A stretch of DNA of 64,000 nucleotides, from NCBI GenBank assembly GCA_035575135.1, contig DATLYE010000023.1, positions 62,001-126,000 of the forward strand, in the 5' to 3' direction. Made by a program: the position numbers and the translations under genes. This document shows positions 16,142 through 24,534 of this stretch, piece after piece. The notes beneath the pieces were generated by a model. It worked only from the letters and a program-made list of their open reading frames with translations, was not told the DNA's origin and ran no database searches. Position 1 is the first letter of the stretch, and every line of letters begins with the position of its first letter. This stretch comes from JANWXD01 sp035575135 (GTDB taxonomy: Bacteria; Acidobacteriota; Terriglobia; Bryobacterales; Bryobacteraceae).

Positions 16142-17137
16142 ATGAGAGTAGTGCGAAAACTCTGGCCGGCGGGCGTCATCGTCGCCTTCGTTCTGATCCT
16201 GTTGGCGGGCTCGCTCTGGCTCCGGCGGAGCCGGGCGCCGGCGCTCCCTTCCCCCGCTCCGGCGGCGGCCCTCCCGCTCGTCGAACTCACGGGGAGCGGC
16301 ACCGTCCGGGCGCAGCAGGTGGTCAAAGTCCCCATCCCGGTCGAGGGCGTGATCCAGAACCTGTTCGCCGACGTGGGCGCCGAAGTGTACGAAGGGGAAC
16401 TGCTGGCCGAGATCCGCAGCAGCGCCCTGGAAGCGGCGCGGGAGTCGCTTGAGAGCGAGCTCGAGCGCGCGCGGTCCCAGGCCGAGACCTTGCAGAGCCG
16501 CTTGATTGCAGCGCGCCTGGAAGCCGCGCGGGCCCGCGGGGACGCCAACCGTGCCCGCGCCGATATGGAGCGTGCCGAGAAGGTCTACCTGCGTCAGCAG
16601 CTCCTGTTCCGCGAAGGCGCCACGCCGCGCCTGACGTTCGAAAAGGCGGAGCGCGAATTCCAGACCGCCAAGAGCACCTTCGCCAGCCTGGACGAGATTG
16701 CCCGCAACGCCGAGGAGCAGGCTGCGGCAGTTCAGAAGAGTCTGGATGAAGTACGCAAGCTGGTCAGCGAGAAGACCGCGGAACTCGAGGAGACAACGGC
16801 CCATCTCGGCGAAGGCGAGGTCCGCTCTCCCGTGGCGGGCATCATCGTCGCACGGCGCGGGCAGACAGGGGAGACCGTGCGGCCCGAACTGGGCGATCTG
16901 TTTGAGATCGCGGTCAACCTTTCACAGCTCGAGGTCGCAGTGGACTTGCCGCCGCCGGAGCTTGCACACGTCCGCCCGGGTCAGGAAGCGCTCATCCAGG
17001 TGGCGGAGATGGCCGGCGAGGCGCTCAGCGGCAAAGTGCGCGAGATCCGGAACGGGCAGGCCATCGTCGAGTTCGTCAATCCCAATCCCGCCGTCAAACC
17101 GGGGGTCACGGCCCAAGTCCGCATCAGGCTACGATAA
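16142..17137 (+). CDS. HlyD/RND-type periplasmic adaptor protein
   Basis: A 331-residue membrane-fusion protein. One N-terminal membrane helix (residues about 8-27) and a Pro/Ala linker come first. A lipoyl-like half (VPIPVEGVIQNLFADVGAEVYEGELLAEI, about 55-85) precedes a long coiled coil (about 90-225), then the second lipoyl half (GEVRSPVAGIIVARRGQTGETV). A beta-barrel end follows. Such adaptors link an inner-membrane pump to an outer-membrane channel, but neither is encoded here; fumarase follows after 17 bases. The partner must be elsewhere or absent. Confidence 0.87.
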   Translation: MRVVRKLWPAGVIVAFVLILLAGSLWLRRSRAPALPSPAPAAALPLVELTGSGTVRAQQVVKVPIPVEGVIQNLFADVGAEVYEGELLAEIRSSALEAARESLESELERARSQAETLQSRLIAARLEAARARGDANRARADMERAEKVYLRQQLLFREGATPRLTFEKAEREFQTAKSTFASLDEIARNAEEQAAAVQKSLDEVRKLVSEKTAELEETTAHLGEGEVRSPVAGIIVARRGQTGETVRPELGDLFEIAVNLSQLEVAVDLPPPELAHVRPGQEALIQVAEMAGEALSGKVREIRNGQAIVEFVNPNPAVKPGVTAQVRIRLR

Positions 17138-17154
17138 GCAACAGGAGCGTTCTC

Positions 17155-18678
17155 ATGCAATTTCTCTTCAACAGCTTGCTGGAACTCATCACGCAGACTT
17201 CCACCAATCTCCCTCCCGACGTCCGCGCCGCCATGAAACGGGCGCTGGAGGCGGAAACACCCGGCACCCAGTCCTACCAGGCTCTCCATATCATGGCCGC
17301 CAACACGGACATGGCGTACCACGATGAGGCGCCCATCTGCCAGGACACGGGAATGCCGACATTTGTGGTGCACACGCCGCCCGGCGTCAACCAGATCGAA
17401 ATCCGAGGGCGAATCCGGGAAGCGATCGCCGAGGCCACGCGGCGCGGCAAGCTGCGGCCCAACTCGGTGGACTCGATCACCGGCAAGAACAGCGGCGACA
17501 ACCTCGGCGTGGAAACCCCGGTCATACATTTCGAGCAGTGGGAGGAGGATGAAATCGAAATCAGGCTGATTCTCAAGGGCGGGGGCTGCGAGAACATGAA
17601 CATACAGTACTCGCTTCCCTGCGAGCTCGACCATCTGGGGCGGGCGGACCGCAATCTCGAAGGCGTGCGCAAGTGCATCCTTCACGCGGTCTGGAAGGCT
17701 CAGGGACACGGCTGCGCGCCGGGGGTGCTGGGAGTCTGCATCGGCAGCGATCGGGCTCACGGCTACACGCTCGCCAAATATCAGCTCTTCCGCCCGCTGG
17801 ATGACGTAAACCCGGATCCCACACTGGCGCGGCTGGAGTCCGAGATCCTGGAGGAGGCCAACCGCATCGGTGTGGGCGCCATGGGCTTCGGGGGAAGAGC
17901 CTCGCTGATCGGTTGCAAGATCACGGCCGCCCACCGGCTCCCGGCGAGCTTTTTTGTTTCCGTGGCGTACGAGTGCTGGGCGTTCCGACGCCTGGGCGTG
18001 CGGCTGGATCCGTCAAGCGGCGCCATCACCCGCTGGCTGTACCGGGATCCGGACCGGCCGGTGGAACGCCTCGTGGCACAGGAAGCATTCCCGCTGACCG
18101 GAAGGGAGGTCGTCCTGGAGACGCCCTTGACGGAAGCCGCCGTGCGTGCCCTGCGCGTGGGAGACGTCGTGCTGATCAACGGGGAAATCTTCACGGGACG
18201 CGACAACGTGCATGCCTACCTCGTCAAGAACCCGCCGCCTGTGGATCTCAACGGCGCGGTGATTTACCACTGCGGGCCGGTGATGCTGCAACAGAACGGC
18301 GAATGGGTGGCCAAAGCGGCGGGGCCCACGACCAGCATCCGTGAGGAACCCTACCAGGCCGACGTCATCCGCAAGTACGGCGTGCGTGCGGTTATCGGCA
18401 AGGGCGGCATGGGAGCCAAGACCTCCGCCGCACTGAAAGAGTGCGGCGCCGTATACCTCAATGCCATCGGCGGCGCGGCTCAATTCTATGCCCGGGCTAT
18501 CGAGAAGGTCCTGGGCGTTTACTTGATGGAGTTCGGAATCCCGGAGGCCATGTGGCGCCTTCGCGTGAAGAATTTCCTCGCCATCGTGACCATGGACGCA
18601 CACGGCAACAGCCTGCATGCTCAGGTCCAGCAGGAAACCGGAGAAAGGCTGGCGGCGCTTCAGACCGCAAAGGCCTGA
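17155..18678 (+). CDS. Fumarate hydratase, class I (fused alpha and beta domains)
   Basis: A 507-residue iron-sulfur hydro-lyase of the FumA type. Cys62 in EAPICQDTGMPTF is one of the cluster ligands; other conserved Cys lie in GGGCENMNIQYSLPCE and GHGCAPGVLGVCIG. The C-terminal swivel (beta) domain has GPTTSIREEPY near 385 and AVIGKGGMGAKT. It interconverts fumarate and malate in the TCA cycle and is oxygen-sensitive, unlike class II FumC. An L(+)-tartrate dehydratase role is a weaker alternative. The AGGAG ribosome site lies seven bases before ATG 17155. Confidence 0.92.
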   Translation: MQFLFNSLLELITQTSTNLPPDVRAAMKRALEAETPGTQSYQALHIMAANTDMAYHDEAPICQDTGMPTFVVHTPPGVNQIEIRGRIREAIAEATRRGKLRPNSVDSITGKNSGDNLGVETPVIHFEQWEEDEIEIRLILKGGGCENMNIQYSLPCELDHLGRADRNLEGVRKCILHAVWKAQGHGCAPGVLGVCIGSDRAHGYTLAKYQLFRPLDDVNPDPTLARLESEILEEANRIGVGAMGFGGRASLIGCKITAAHRLPASFFVSVAYECWAFRRLGVRLDPSSGAITRWLYRDPDRPVERLVAQEAFPLTGREVVLETPLTEAAVRALRVGDVVLINGEIFTGRDNVHAYLVKNPPPVDLNGAVIYHCGPVMLQQNGEWVAKAAGPTTSIREEPYQADVIRKYGVRAVIGKGGMGAKTSAALKECGAVYLNAIGGAAQFYARAIEKVLGVYLMEFGIPEAMWRLRVKNFLAIVTMDAHGNSLHAQVQQETGERLAALQTAKA

Positions 18679-18743
18679 AAACGCGCTTACTGTTGTTGAG
18701 AAGCCCTGTCGGCAGGCACACAGAGGAGCCCGGGAGGGTTGTC

Positions 18744-19922
18744 TTACGCCACCGCCGCCGCTGCCTTGCGCGCCAGCATGGGCCGAAGGATCAGGTTCAC
18801 CACGATCATCACGACGGAAAAGGCCGGTAACACAAGCAGGGCCGTCTTCAGGCGCAGATCGTCGCCCCCGGCGATGCCGCCGATGATCACCGAGCTGACC
18901 GCCAGACCGATCCAGCCCGAGGTGATCACGATGCCCATGGCCGTCGCCGTAGCTTTCGGAAACGCGTCGCCAGTCATGGCCAGCGTCGTGGGAAAGACCG
19001 GCGCCATGGCCAGCCCGGCGCAGAAGACCGCGATCCAGGCGATCGTGGGGTCAACCGTCTGGAGAGCCAGATAGGTCGTGATCGCCATCAGAAAGGAGGC
19101 CGCCAGGGTTACGTTGACGGCGCGGACGTTGATGAGAATGCGCGCCACGACCACGCGGCCGATGAGCAGACCCAGGGCGAAACCCAGCGAGAGAATGTTG
19201 AGCGCCCGGCTCTCCGGTACGCCCTGGGCTACCAGATGTTTGGCCAGCCAGTTCCAGACGCCCACTTCACAGGCCACATAAAGGAACAGCATCAGGGAAA
19301 GCAGATACAGGGCGGGACGGCCCAGCACTTCGTTGATCTCCGAAAGCCGGAAACCTCGCTCTCCCGTCGGGGGCGGCATCGGTGTTCCCGCGTTGACCAG
19401 CAGGGTCACCGTCGTGAGCCCGGCCACCAGATAGCAAAGCGCCACGGCGTTTCCGGCCAGCACGTTGGCCGCGATGAACGGCGTAAGCAGGCCGCCCAGT
19501 CCGAAGAACAGGTTCAGCAGATTCAGCGTACTGGCCCGGCGCTCTTCACTGATGTCGCTCACCAGGGCATTGGCCGCCGTCACCAGTGTGCCGCCGCCCA
19601 GCCCCAGCAGAAACAGGAAGGCAATGAGCTGCCCGTAGCCGCCCGCGTTGGGCAGCGGGAACAGGGCCACCGCGATCAGCAGCAGCGCCAGCAGGATACC
19701 CGTCTTTTTGCCTTTGTTGTCGCACAGGGGTCCGGCGGCCACCGAAGCAAGGATGAGTCCGAGGGCTTGGGCAAAAGCGATGTTGCCGCTCTGCTCCGGT
19801 GTCAGCCCGAACTTGGCCGACAGGTTCGGCAGCAGCGTGCCGAGCATGGCCGCAATCATCCCGTATACGAGGATTCCGAGAATCGCTGCGAGGATCAGCC
19901 GTCCGGTCTTCACGTTCGCCAT
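18744..19922 (-). CDS. Major facilitator superfamily transporter
   Basis: A 392-residue protein with about 12 hydrophobic helices and the MFS loop 2-3 motif (AAGPLCDNKGKKTG near 75). ATG 19922 behind GGAGGGAA is chosen over an upstream start at 19943. The oxidoreductase gene lies 85 bases upstream on the same strand, so the two may be co-transcribed. This suggests uptake of a sugar or polyol, which is inference. No substrate signature is visible. Confidence 0.85.
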   Translation of the reverse strand: MANVKTGRLILAAILGILVYGMIAAMLGTLLPNLSAKFGLTPEQSGNIAFAQALGLILASVAAGPLCDNKGKKTGILLALLLIAVALFPLPNAGGYGQLIAFLFLLGLGGGTLVTAANALVSDISEERRASTLNLLNLFFGLGGLLTPFIAANVLAGNAVALCYLVAGLTTVTLLVNAGTPMPPPTGERGFRLSEINEVLGRPALYLLSLMLFLYVACEVGVWNWLAKHLVAQGVPESRALNILSLGFALGLLIGRVVVARILINVRAVNVTLAASFLMAITTYLALQTVDPTIAWIAVFCAGLAMAPVFPTTLAMTGDAFPKATATAMGIVITSGWIGLAVSSVIIGGIAGGDDLRLKTALLVLPAFSVVMIVVNLILRPMLARKAAAAVA

Positions 19923-20007
19923 GAGTTCCCTCCGCCGGCGCACCTGAGGCCTTCCGGCTCCAGGGCGCGGTCACCGATCTTATCAAAAACGGCGCCCGGG
20001 GGAGGGA

Positions 20008-21285
20008 TCAGGCGAAGCGATACTTTTCCGTCTTCTCGTCCCAGTAGACCTTCTTGTTGTTGCGGTAGGACAGCGTGGCCATGTGTCCGCTGATGGCCGC
20101 CTCCTGGCCGACGCGTGCCGGAGCGATGGGGCGGGCCTTCCCGAGGACGGATTCGATGAAATTCCTCACGTGGGCCTGAACGGCGTTGTTGTCGTTGCCA
20201 GGGATTTCCAGGTGCATCTCTTTGCGTGCCGCCACATGTGCGGGAGCCTTGCCCCGGAACGTTTCCGGCCAGAAGTGGAAGATCTGGCGGTTGAGCACCT
20301 GGATGGTGCCTTCGTTGCCCAGGAACTCCTCGCCGTAACCGAAGTGTTCGTTGCCGAAGTAACAGCTGTAGTTGATGTGGAAGCGGTCCGGATACTCGTA
20401 AATCGCGCTGAAGGTGTCCGGCACCTCGCGGTCATCGTCCGGGTCCGTCCAGCGGTAGATCCCCCCGGATGCGACGCAGGACAGGGGAACACGCTTGTTG
20501 CAGACGAAGTTCGTGATGTCGGTCTGGTGCACCAGCAGGTCGGTCGAGATGCCTCCGGAGTAGTCCCAGTAGAGGCGCCACTGGTAGTAGCGGCGTTTGT
20601 CGAACGGTCTTTTGGGAGCCGGACCTAGGAAGCGCTGCCAGTCCGTGTTCTGTTCGCTGGCGTCCGCCGGGATGGCATATCGCCACGCGGGGTTGTCGGA
20701 AAGCGAATTCCGGTACCAGTAGGCCCGCACGTAGTGCACCTCGCCGATCATTCCCTGCGCCACCAGCTCTTTGGCCAGAATGTACAGGGAATTGCTGCGA
20801 TTCTGCGTGCCGACTTGCACCACCTTGCCGCTTTTCTCCGCCAGAGCCACAATCTCGGCGCCTTCCTCGATGGTGTGAGCCAGCGGCTTCTCGATGTAGA
20901 TGTGCTTGCCAGCCTGAAGCGCCGCAATCGCCATCTCGTGATGCAGATGTTCCGGCGTGGCGATAAACACTACGTCCAACGCGGGTTCGCGCAGGAGCTC
21001 GCGGTAGTCCACAAATGTCTTAGGGGCTTTTCCGGAGACCGACTGCACGCGATCTTTCGCCCGCGCCAGATGGCCTTGATAGGTGTCGCAAACCGCCGTC
21101 ACCTCCACCAGATGCGGCACCGCCTGGTACATCATGTTCATCAGATAGTTGCCCCGGCTGCCGGTGCCGATATAGCCGACCCGCAGCCGGTTGTTGGCCC
21201 CCAAGGCGGGCAGGACCGCAGGACCTGCCGCCACCGCGGCCGCCGACTGACCGATGAACTTCCGGCGCGACAGTGTTTCGGACAT
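20008..21285 (-). CDS. Tat-exported Gfo/Idh/MocA-family oxidoreductase
   Basis: A 425-residue protein that opens with a twin-arginine signal (SRRKFIG at residues 6-12, then an Ala-rich core). The NAD(P)-binding Rossmann domain follows: LRVGYIGTGSRGNY near 34, then the family block EKPLAHTIEEG near 130. A C-terminal alpha/beta substrate domain completes it. Members act on sugars, inositols or glycosides, sometimes hydrolysing glycosides by a redox mechanism with tightly bound NAD. Exported versions are frequent in Acidobacteriota and Planctomycetes. It is probably co-transcribed with the downstream MFS transporter. The substrate is unknown. Confidence 0.9.
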   Translation of the reverse strand: MSETLSRRKFIGQSAAAVAAGPAVLPALGANNRLRVGYIGTGSRGNYLMNMMYQAVPHLVEVTAVCDTYQGHLARAKDRVQSVSGKAPKTFVDYRELLREPALDVVFIATPEHLHHEMAIAALQAGKHIYIEKPLAHTIEEGAEIVALAEKSGKVVQVGTQNRSNSLYILAKELVAQGMIGEVHYVRAYWYRNSLSDNPAWRYAIPADASEQNTDWQRFLGPAPKRPFDKRRYYQWRLYWDYSGGISTDLLVHQTDITNFVCNKRVPLSCVASGGIYRWTDPDDDREVPDTFSAIYEYPDRFHINYSCYFGNEHFGYGEEFLGNEGTIQVLNRQIFHFWPETFRGKAPAHVAARKEMHLEIPGNDNNAVQAHVRNFIESVLGKARPIAPARVGQEAAISGHMATLSYRNNKKVYWDEKTEKYRFA

Positions 21286-21382
21286 GGGACGCTCCTCCGG
21301 GACTGCAATCTAAGCCATCAGCATACCAGAGCAGGGCCTCGAGCCGGATCCGGGCGCCCCGGATGCCCGCGCCGCACTTCAC

Positions 21383-21388
21383 TACAAT
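21383..21388 (+). promoter_or_regulatory. TACAAT -10-like element before the OmpR-type regulator
   Basis: TACAAT lies 15 bases before the ATG at 21404, giving a predicted leader of about 8 bases. The -35 region is weak. It could drive the whole five-gene block to 26321. Confidence 0.35.
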
Positions 21389-21403
21389 CAGTCTCAGGGG
21401 GCG

Positions 21404-22078
21404 ATGCAAACCATTCTGCTGATTGACGACGACGAGGCCTTGCGCGAAACCATCGTCGTCATGCTGGAGCAGGCCGGCTTCCGCGCGGTGGCGGCCGCCG
21501 ACGGAAAGGAAGGCTTCGAGAGGGTCTTGTTGCTCAAGCCCGATCTGGTCCTCGTGGACCTCCGCCTGCCGGGAATGAACGGAATCGAAATTTGCAAGCA
21601 GTTGCGCGCCGCCCGCATCCAGACGCCGATCATCGTACTGAGCGCCATCGGCGACGAGGTGGACAAGGTGTTACTGCTGGAGATCGGAGCGGACGACTAT
21701 ATCGTGAAGCCCTTCGGAACGCGCGAGCTGCTGGCGCGCATTCGTGCCGTGCTCCGGCGGAGCTCGCCGGATGCCAAGAAAGTGATTCATTTCGGGGACG
21801 TGGAGGTGGATCTGGAACGGCGCGTGGTGCTTCGCAAAGGGGAACCCGTGAAACTGACGCCTGCCGAGTACAACCTCCTCGTGTATTTCTTGCACAACCC
21901 GGACAGACCGCTCACCCGCGACATGATTTTGAACTCCGTCTGGGGTTACGACGCGTTTCCCAACACGCGCACCGTTGACGCCCACGTGGTCAAACTCCGG
22001 CAGAAACTGGAAGCGGATTCCAGCGCCCCGCGGCATTTTATTACCGTTCACGGAGTCGGGTACCGGTTTCTTCCGTGA
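21404..22078 (+). CDS. OmpR-family response regulator
   Basis: A 224-residue two-domain regulator. The receiver domain has the acidic DDD at 8-10, phospho-acceptor Asp52 in LVDLRLPGMNG, and the conserved Lys in IVKPFGTREL. A winged-helix DNA-binding domain spans about 130-224 (LTPAEYNLLVYFLHNP, DAHVVKLRQKLE, HGVGYRF). Closest in layout to KdpE/PhoB-type regulators. It stands 60 bases before a receiver-only regulator and four genes before a histidine kinase on the same strand, its probable partner. Confidence 0.92.
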   Translation: MQTILLIDDDEALRETIVVMLEQAGFRAVAAADGKEGFERVLLLKPDLVLVDLRLPGMNGIEICKQLRAARIQTPIIVLSAIGDEVDKVLLLEIGADDYIVKPFGTRELLARIRAVLRRSSPDAKKVIHFGDVEVDLERRVVLRKGEPVKLTPAEYNLLVYFLHNPDRPLTRDMILNSVWGYDAFPNTRTVDAHVVKLRQKLEADSSAPRHFITVHGVGYRFLP

Positions 22079-22138
22079 TGTGGTTTTAACAACGAGTTAA
22101 CACCCGGAGCCAGGAGCTTCCGGCGACAATTCTGGGCG

Positions 22139-22522
22139 ATGCGGCGCACCATCCTGATCGTCGAAGACGCACATCAACTCGCCTCGGCCCTGGAAATCGC
22201 CCTTCTGGGGATCCCGGAGGCTTGCGTGATGCATGCCTGCTCAGGTTCCCGGGCTCTGGAGCTGCTCGAGACGAGCTCCGAGGACGCGATCGCCGTGCTT
22301 GTCACCGACCTGCACATGCCCGCAATGGACGGTTTCGAGCTGATCGAGCGGGTGCGGGCGCGCTCGGGCCGCCTGCCGATCGTGGTCGTCAGCGGAGACA
22401 CCGATCCTGCCACGCCGGAGCGCCTGCGACGCCTGGGTGTGGATGCCTATTTCCCCAAACCGTACTCACCTCTTCAGGTGAGGAAGAAAGTGGAGGAACT
22501 CCTCGATGCCGCAACCAGCTAA
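22139..22522 (+). CDS. Receiver-only response regulator
   Basis: A 127-residue single receiver domain with no output domain. The acidic pair is ED at residues 9-10, the phospho-acceptor is Asp57 in VTDLHMPAMDG, and the conserved Lys lies in YFPKPYSP. Such proteins relay phosphate or bind a partner. The stop overlaps the porin gene start by 17 bases, so the two genes are translationally coupled. It sits between an OmpR-type regulator and a porin-cupredoxin-kinase block. Confidence 0.88.
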   Translation: MRRTILIVEDAHQLASALEIALLGIPEACVMHACSGSRALELLETSSEDAIAVLVTDLHMPAMDGFELIERVRARSGRLPIVVVSGDTDPATPERLRRLGVDAYFPKPYSPLQVRKKVEELLDAATS

Positions 22523-23843
22523 GCTGACCGTGCGACTCGTTTGGGCTGCGACCGCCGTTCTGATTCCCCGCGCACTGGCGCAAGCGCCGGAACTGCAAGC
22601 GCTGGTCGAGCGCCTGGAGCGCCTGGAGCGCGACAATGAACGCCTCCGCGCCGAAATCGCAGAACTCCGCCGAGAGCTCGAAGCCGTGCGCGCCTCACCC
22701 GTGGCTGAACTCGAAGAACGGGTCGAGATTCACGAGCGGCGCATCGCCGAGCAGGCCCAGAGCAAAGTGGAATCCTCGCAGCGGCTGCCCCTGCGCGTGA
22801 CCGGTATGGCTCTGTTCAACGTCTTTCTCAACTCCCGCGGCGCCGGCGGCGCGGACAACCCTCCCCTGGCGGCGCGCACGCTAGGCGCCCGTTCCGGCGG
22901 AGCCACGCTCCGCCAGTCCGTGATCGGCCTTCAGTACCAGGGGCCGGCCACCCTCTGGGGCGGCAAGGTGCGCGGTTCACTGTTTGCCGATTTCTTCGCG
23001 GGCGGCGGCGATACGCTGAATCAACAGGCGCGCATCCGCACGGCCTCGATCGAGATCGAGTGGCGGACGCGCAGCCTGCTGGTCGGCCAGGAGAAGGCCA
23101 TCTTCAATCCGCGCGAGCCGAATTCGCTTGCCCAGGTCGGCGTTTCGCCGCTGACGGGCGCCGGCAACTTGTGGCGCTGGCAGCCGCAGGTGCGCTTTGA
23201 ACAGAGACTCCGCCTGGGGGAGGCGACGCGCCTGGCCGCCCAGGTGGGACTCCTGCAAACCAGCGAGGATGTTTCCGCGGTGCCGAGTGAGTATGCCTCC
23301 GCCGTGAGCCGGCGCCGGCCGGGTCTGGAAGGCCGCTTCCTGGTGTCGCATTCCCTCGGCGAAGACCGCCGCCTTGAGATCGCCCCGGGTTTCCATGCCA
23401 GCCGGTCGCATGTGGCCGGTTTCTCCATCCCGTCCAATCTGTTCTCGCTGGACTGGTTCGCCAACCCGTGGCGCAGGCTCGAGTTCACCGGGGCATTCTT
23501 CACCGGCCAAAACGTGGGCCATTTCGGCGCGCCGCGCCAGGGGCTTGTCGTTCGCCGGGAGGGCATCGCGCCCGTGCACAGTCGCGGTGGCTGGGCGCAG
23601 TTTACGTTTCTGGCCGGCTCGCGACTCTCCTTCAACGTGATGGCCGGGCGGCACGACGACCGCAATGCTGATCTGCTCGCCGGCATGGTCGGCAAGAACA
23701 CGGCTTGGGGCGGCAACGCCATGTACCGTATCGCTCCGAACGTGATCGTGGGACTGGAGGTCCTGCAGGTTCGTACCGACTATCTCGGCACCGGGCTTCG
23801 CATCAACAACCACTATGACCTGGCCGTGGCGTACCTTTTCTAG
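22506..23843 (+). CDS. Outer-membrane porin-like protein with N-terminal coiled coil
   Basis: A 445-residue exported protein. A signal peptide (ending near ALA-QAPE at residue 25) is followed by a coiled coil at about 28-90, rich in Leu/Glu/Arg heptads. The remaining 350 residues show alternating strands and end in a C-terminal Phe (AVAYLF), the signature of outer-membrane barrels. The arrangement resembles DcaP-like or trimeric porins, whose coiled coil lies in the periplasm. The porin's end overlaps the cupredoxin gene by 29 bases. The transported molecule is unknown. Confidence 0.78.
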   Translation: MPQPAKLTVRLVWAATAVLIPRALAQAPELQALVERLERLERDNERLRAEIAELRRELEAVRASPVAELEERVEIHERRIAEQAQSKVESSQRLPLRVTGMALFNVFLNSRGAGGADNPPLAARTLGARSGGATLRQSVIGLQYQGPATLWGGKVRGSLFADFFAGGGDTLNQQARIRTASIEIEWRTRSLLVGQEKAIFNPREPNSLAQVGVSPLTGAGNLWRWQPQVRFEQRLRLGEATRLAAQVGLLQTSEDVSAVPSEYASAVSRRRPGLEGRFLVSHSLGEDRRLEIAPGFHASRSHVAGFSIPSNLFSLDWFANPWRRLEFTGAFFTGQNVGHFGAPRQGLVVRREGIAPVHSRGGWAQFTFLAGSRLSFNVMAGRHDDRNADLLAGMVGKNTAWGGNAMYRIAPNVIVGLEVLQVRTDYLGTGLRINNHYDLAVAYLF

Positions 23844-24534
23844 CTTGGCCTGCGCGGTCGGCCTTTACGGCGGATCCATCGTGGGGCGCGTGGAACTAGT
23901 GGATTCGCGCGATCCGGCCGTGCGCAAGCACCGGGACTATTCCGGAGTGGTCGTCTGGCTGGATCCCGTCGGACGGGAGCCGCCCGCCGCGCCGCCGCTC
24001 ACCGTCGAGATGATCCAGAAGGGGAAGCGCTTCATCCCCCACGTGCTGGCGGTTCCAGTCGGCACGACGGTGGAGTTCCCGAACCTGGACCCCATCTTCC
24101 ATAACGCCTTCTCCAACTTCAGCGGACAGCCCTTTGACACGGGCCTCTATCCGCCGGGCACCAGCCAGAAGGTGCGATTCCGCCGCGAAGGCATCGTGCG
24201 CGTATTCTGCAATATCCACTCCACGATGAGCGCCGTGATCGTGGTGACCCGCACCCCGTTCGTCGCCGTGACGGGCCGCGAGGGCGTCTTTCGGATTCAG
24301 GACGTTCCTGCGGGCGAATACCGGATGCGCGTCTGGCATGAGCGCGCCACCGAAGCGACGCTCAAGGCCCTGGAGCGCAAGATCGCTGTCGGCGAAAACG
24401 GCGGCGAAATCCAACTGCCCGCTCTGCGCATATCCGAGTCCGGGTTCCTCGAGGTGCCTCACAAAAACAAATACGGGCAGGATTACCCGCCGATGCCGGA
24501 AGAGCACGTCGTCTATCCGGGGGTGCGGCGATGA
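23815..24534 (+). CDS. Exported cupredoxin-domain protein (type 1 copper site)
   Basis: A 239-residue protein. After an N-terminal signal-like segment (residues 1-21), a plastocyanin-like domain carries all four type 1 copper ligands: His96 (IFHN), Cys132, His135 and Met138 (FCNIHSTM). The C-terminal part (GVFRIQDVPAGEYRMRVWHE) resembles a carboxypeptidase-regulatory beta sandwich. Similar proteins are often annotated as methylamine-utilisation proteins, but no amine dehydrogenase is here. Its gene overlaps the porin upstream and the histidine kinase downstream, so all three are probably made together. A role in copper or redox sensing is inference. Confidence 0.83.
   Translation: MTWPWRTFSSLACAVGLYGGSIVGRVELVDSRDPAVRKHRDYSGVVVWLDPVGREPPAAPPLTVEMIQKGKRFIPHVLAVPVGTTVEFPNLDPIFHNAFSNFSGQPFDTGLYPPGTSQKVRFRREGIVRVFCNIHSTMSAVIVVTRTPFVAVTGREGVFRIQDVPAGEYRMRVWHERATEATLKALERKIAVGENGGEIQLPALRISESGFLEVPHKNKYGQDYPPMPEEHVVYPGVRR

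Noticed and set aside
16087..16804. Upstream in-frame extensions of the chromate-transporter genes
   Set aside because: They are antisense to the adaptor gene and precede the conserved first helices.
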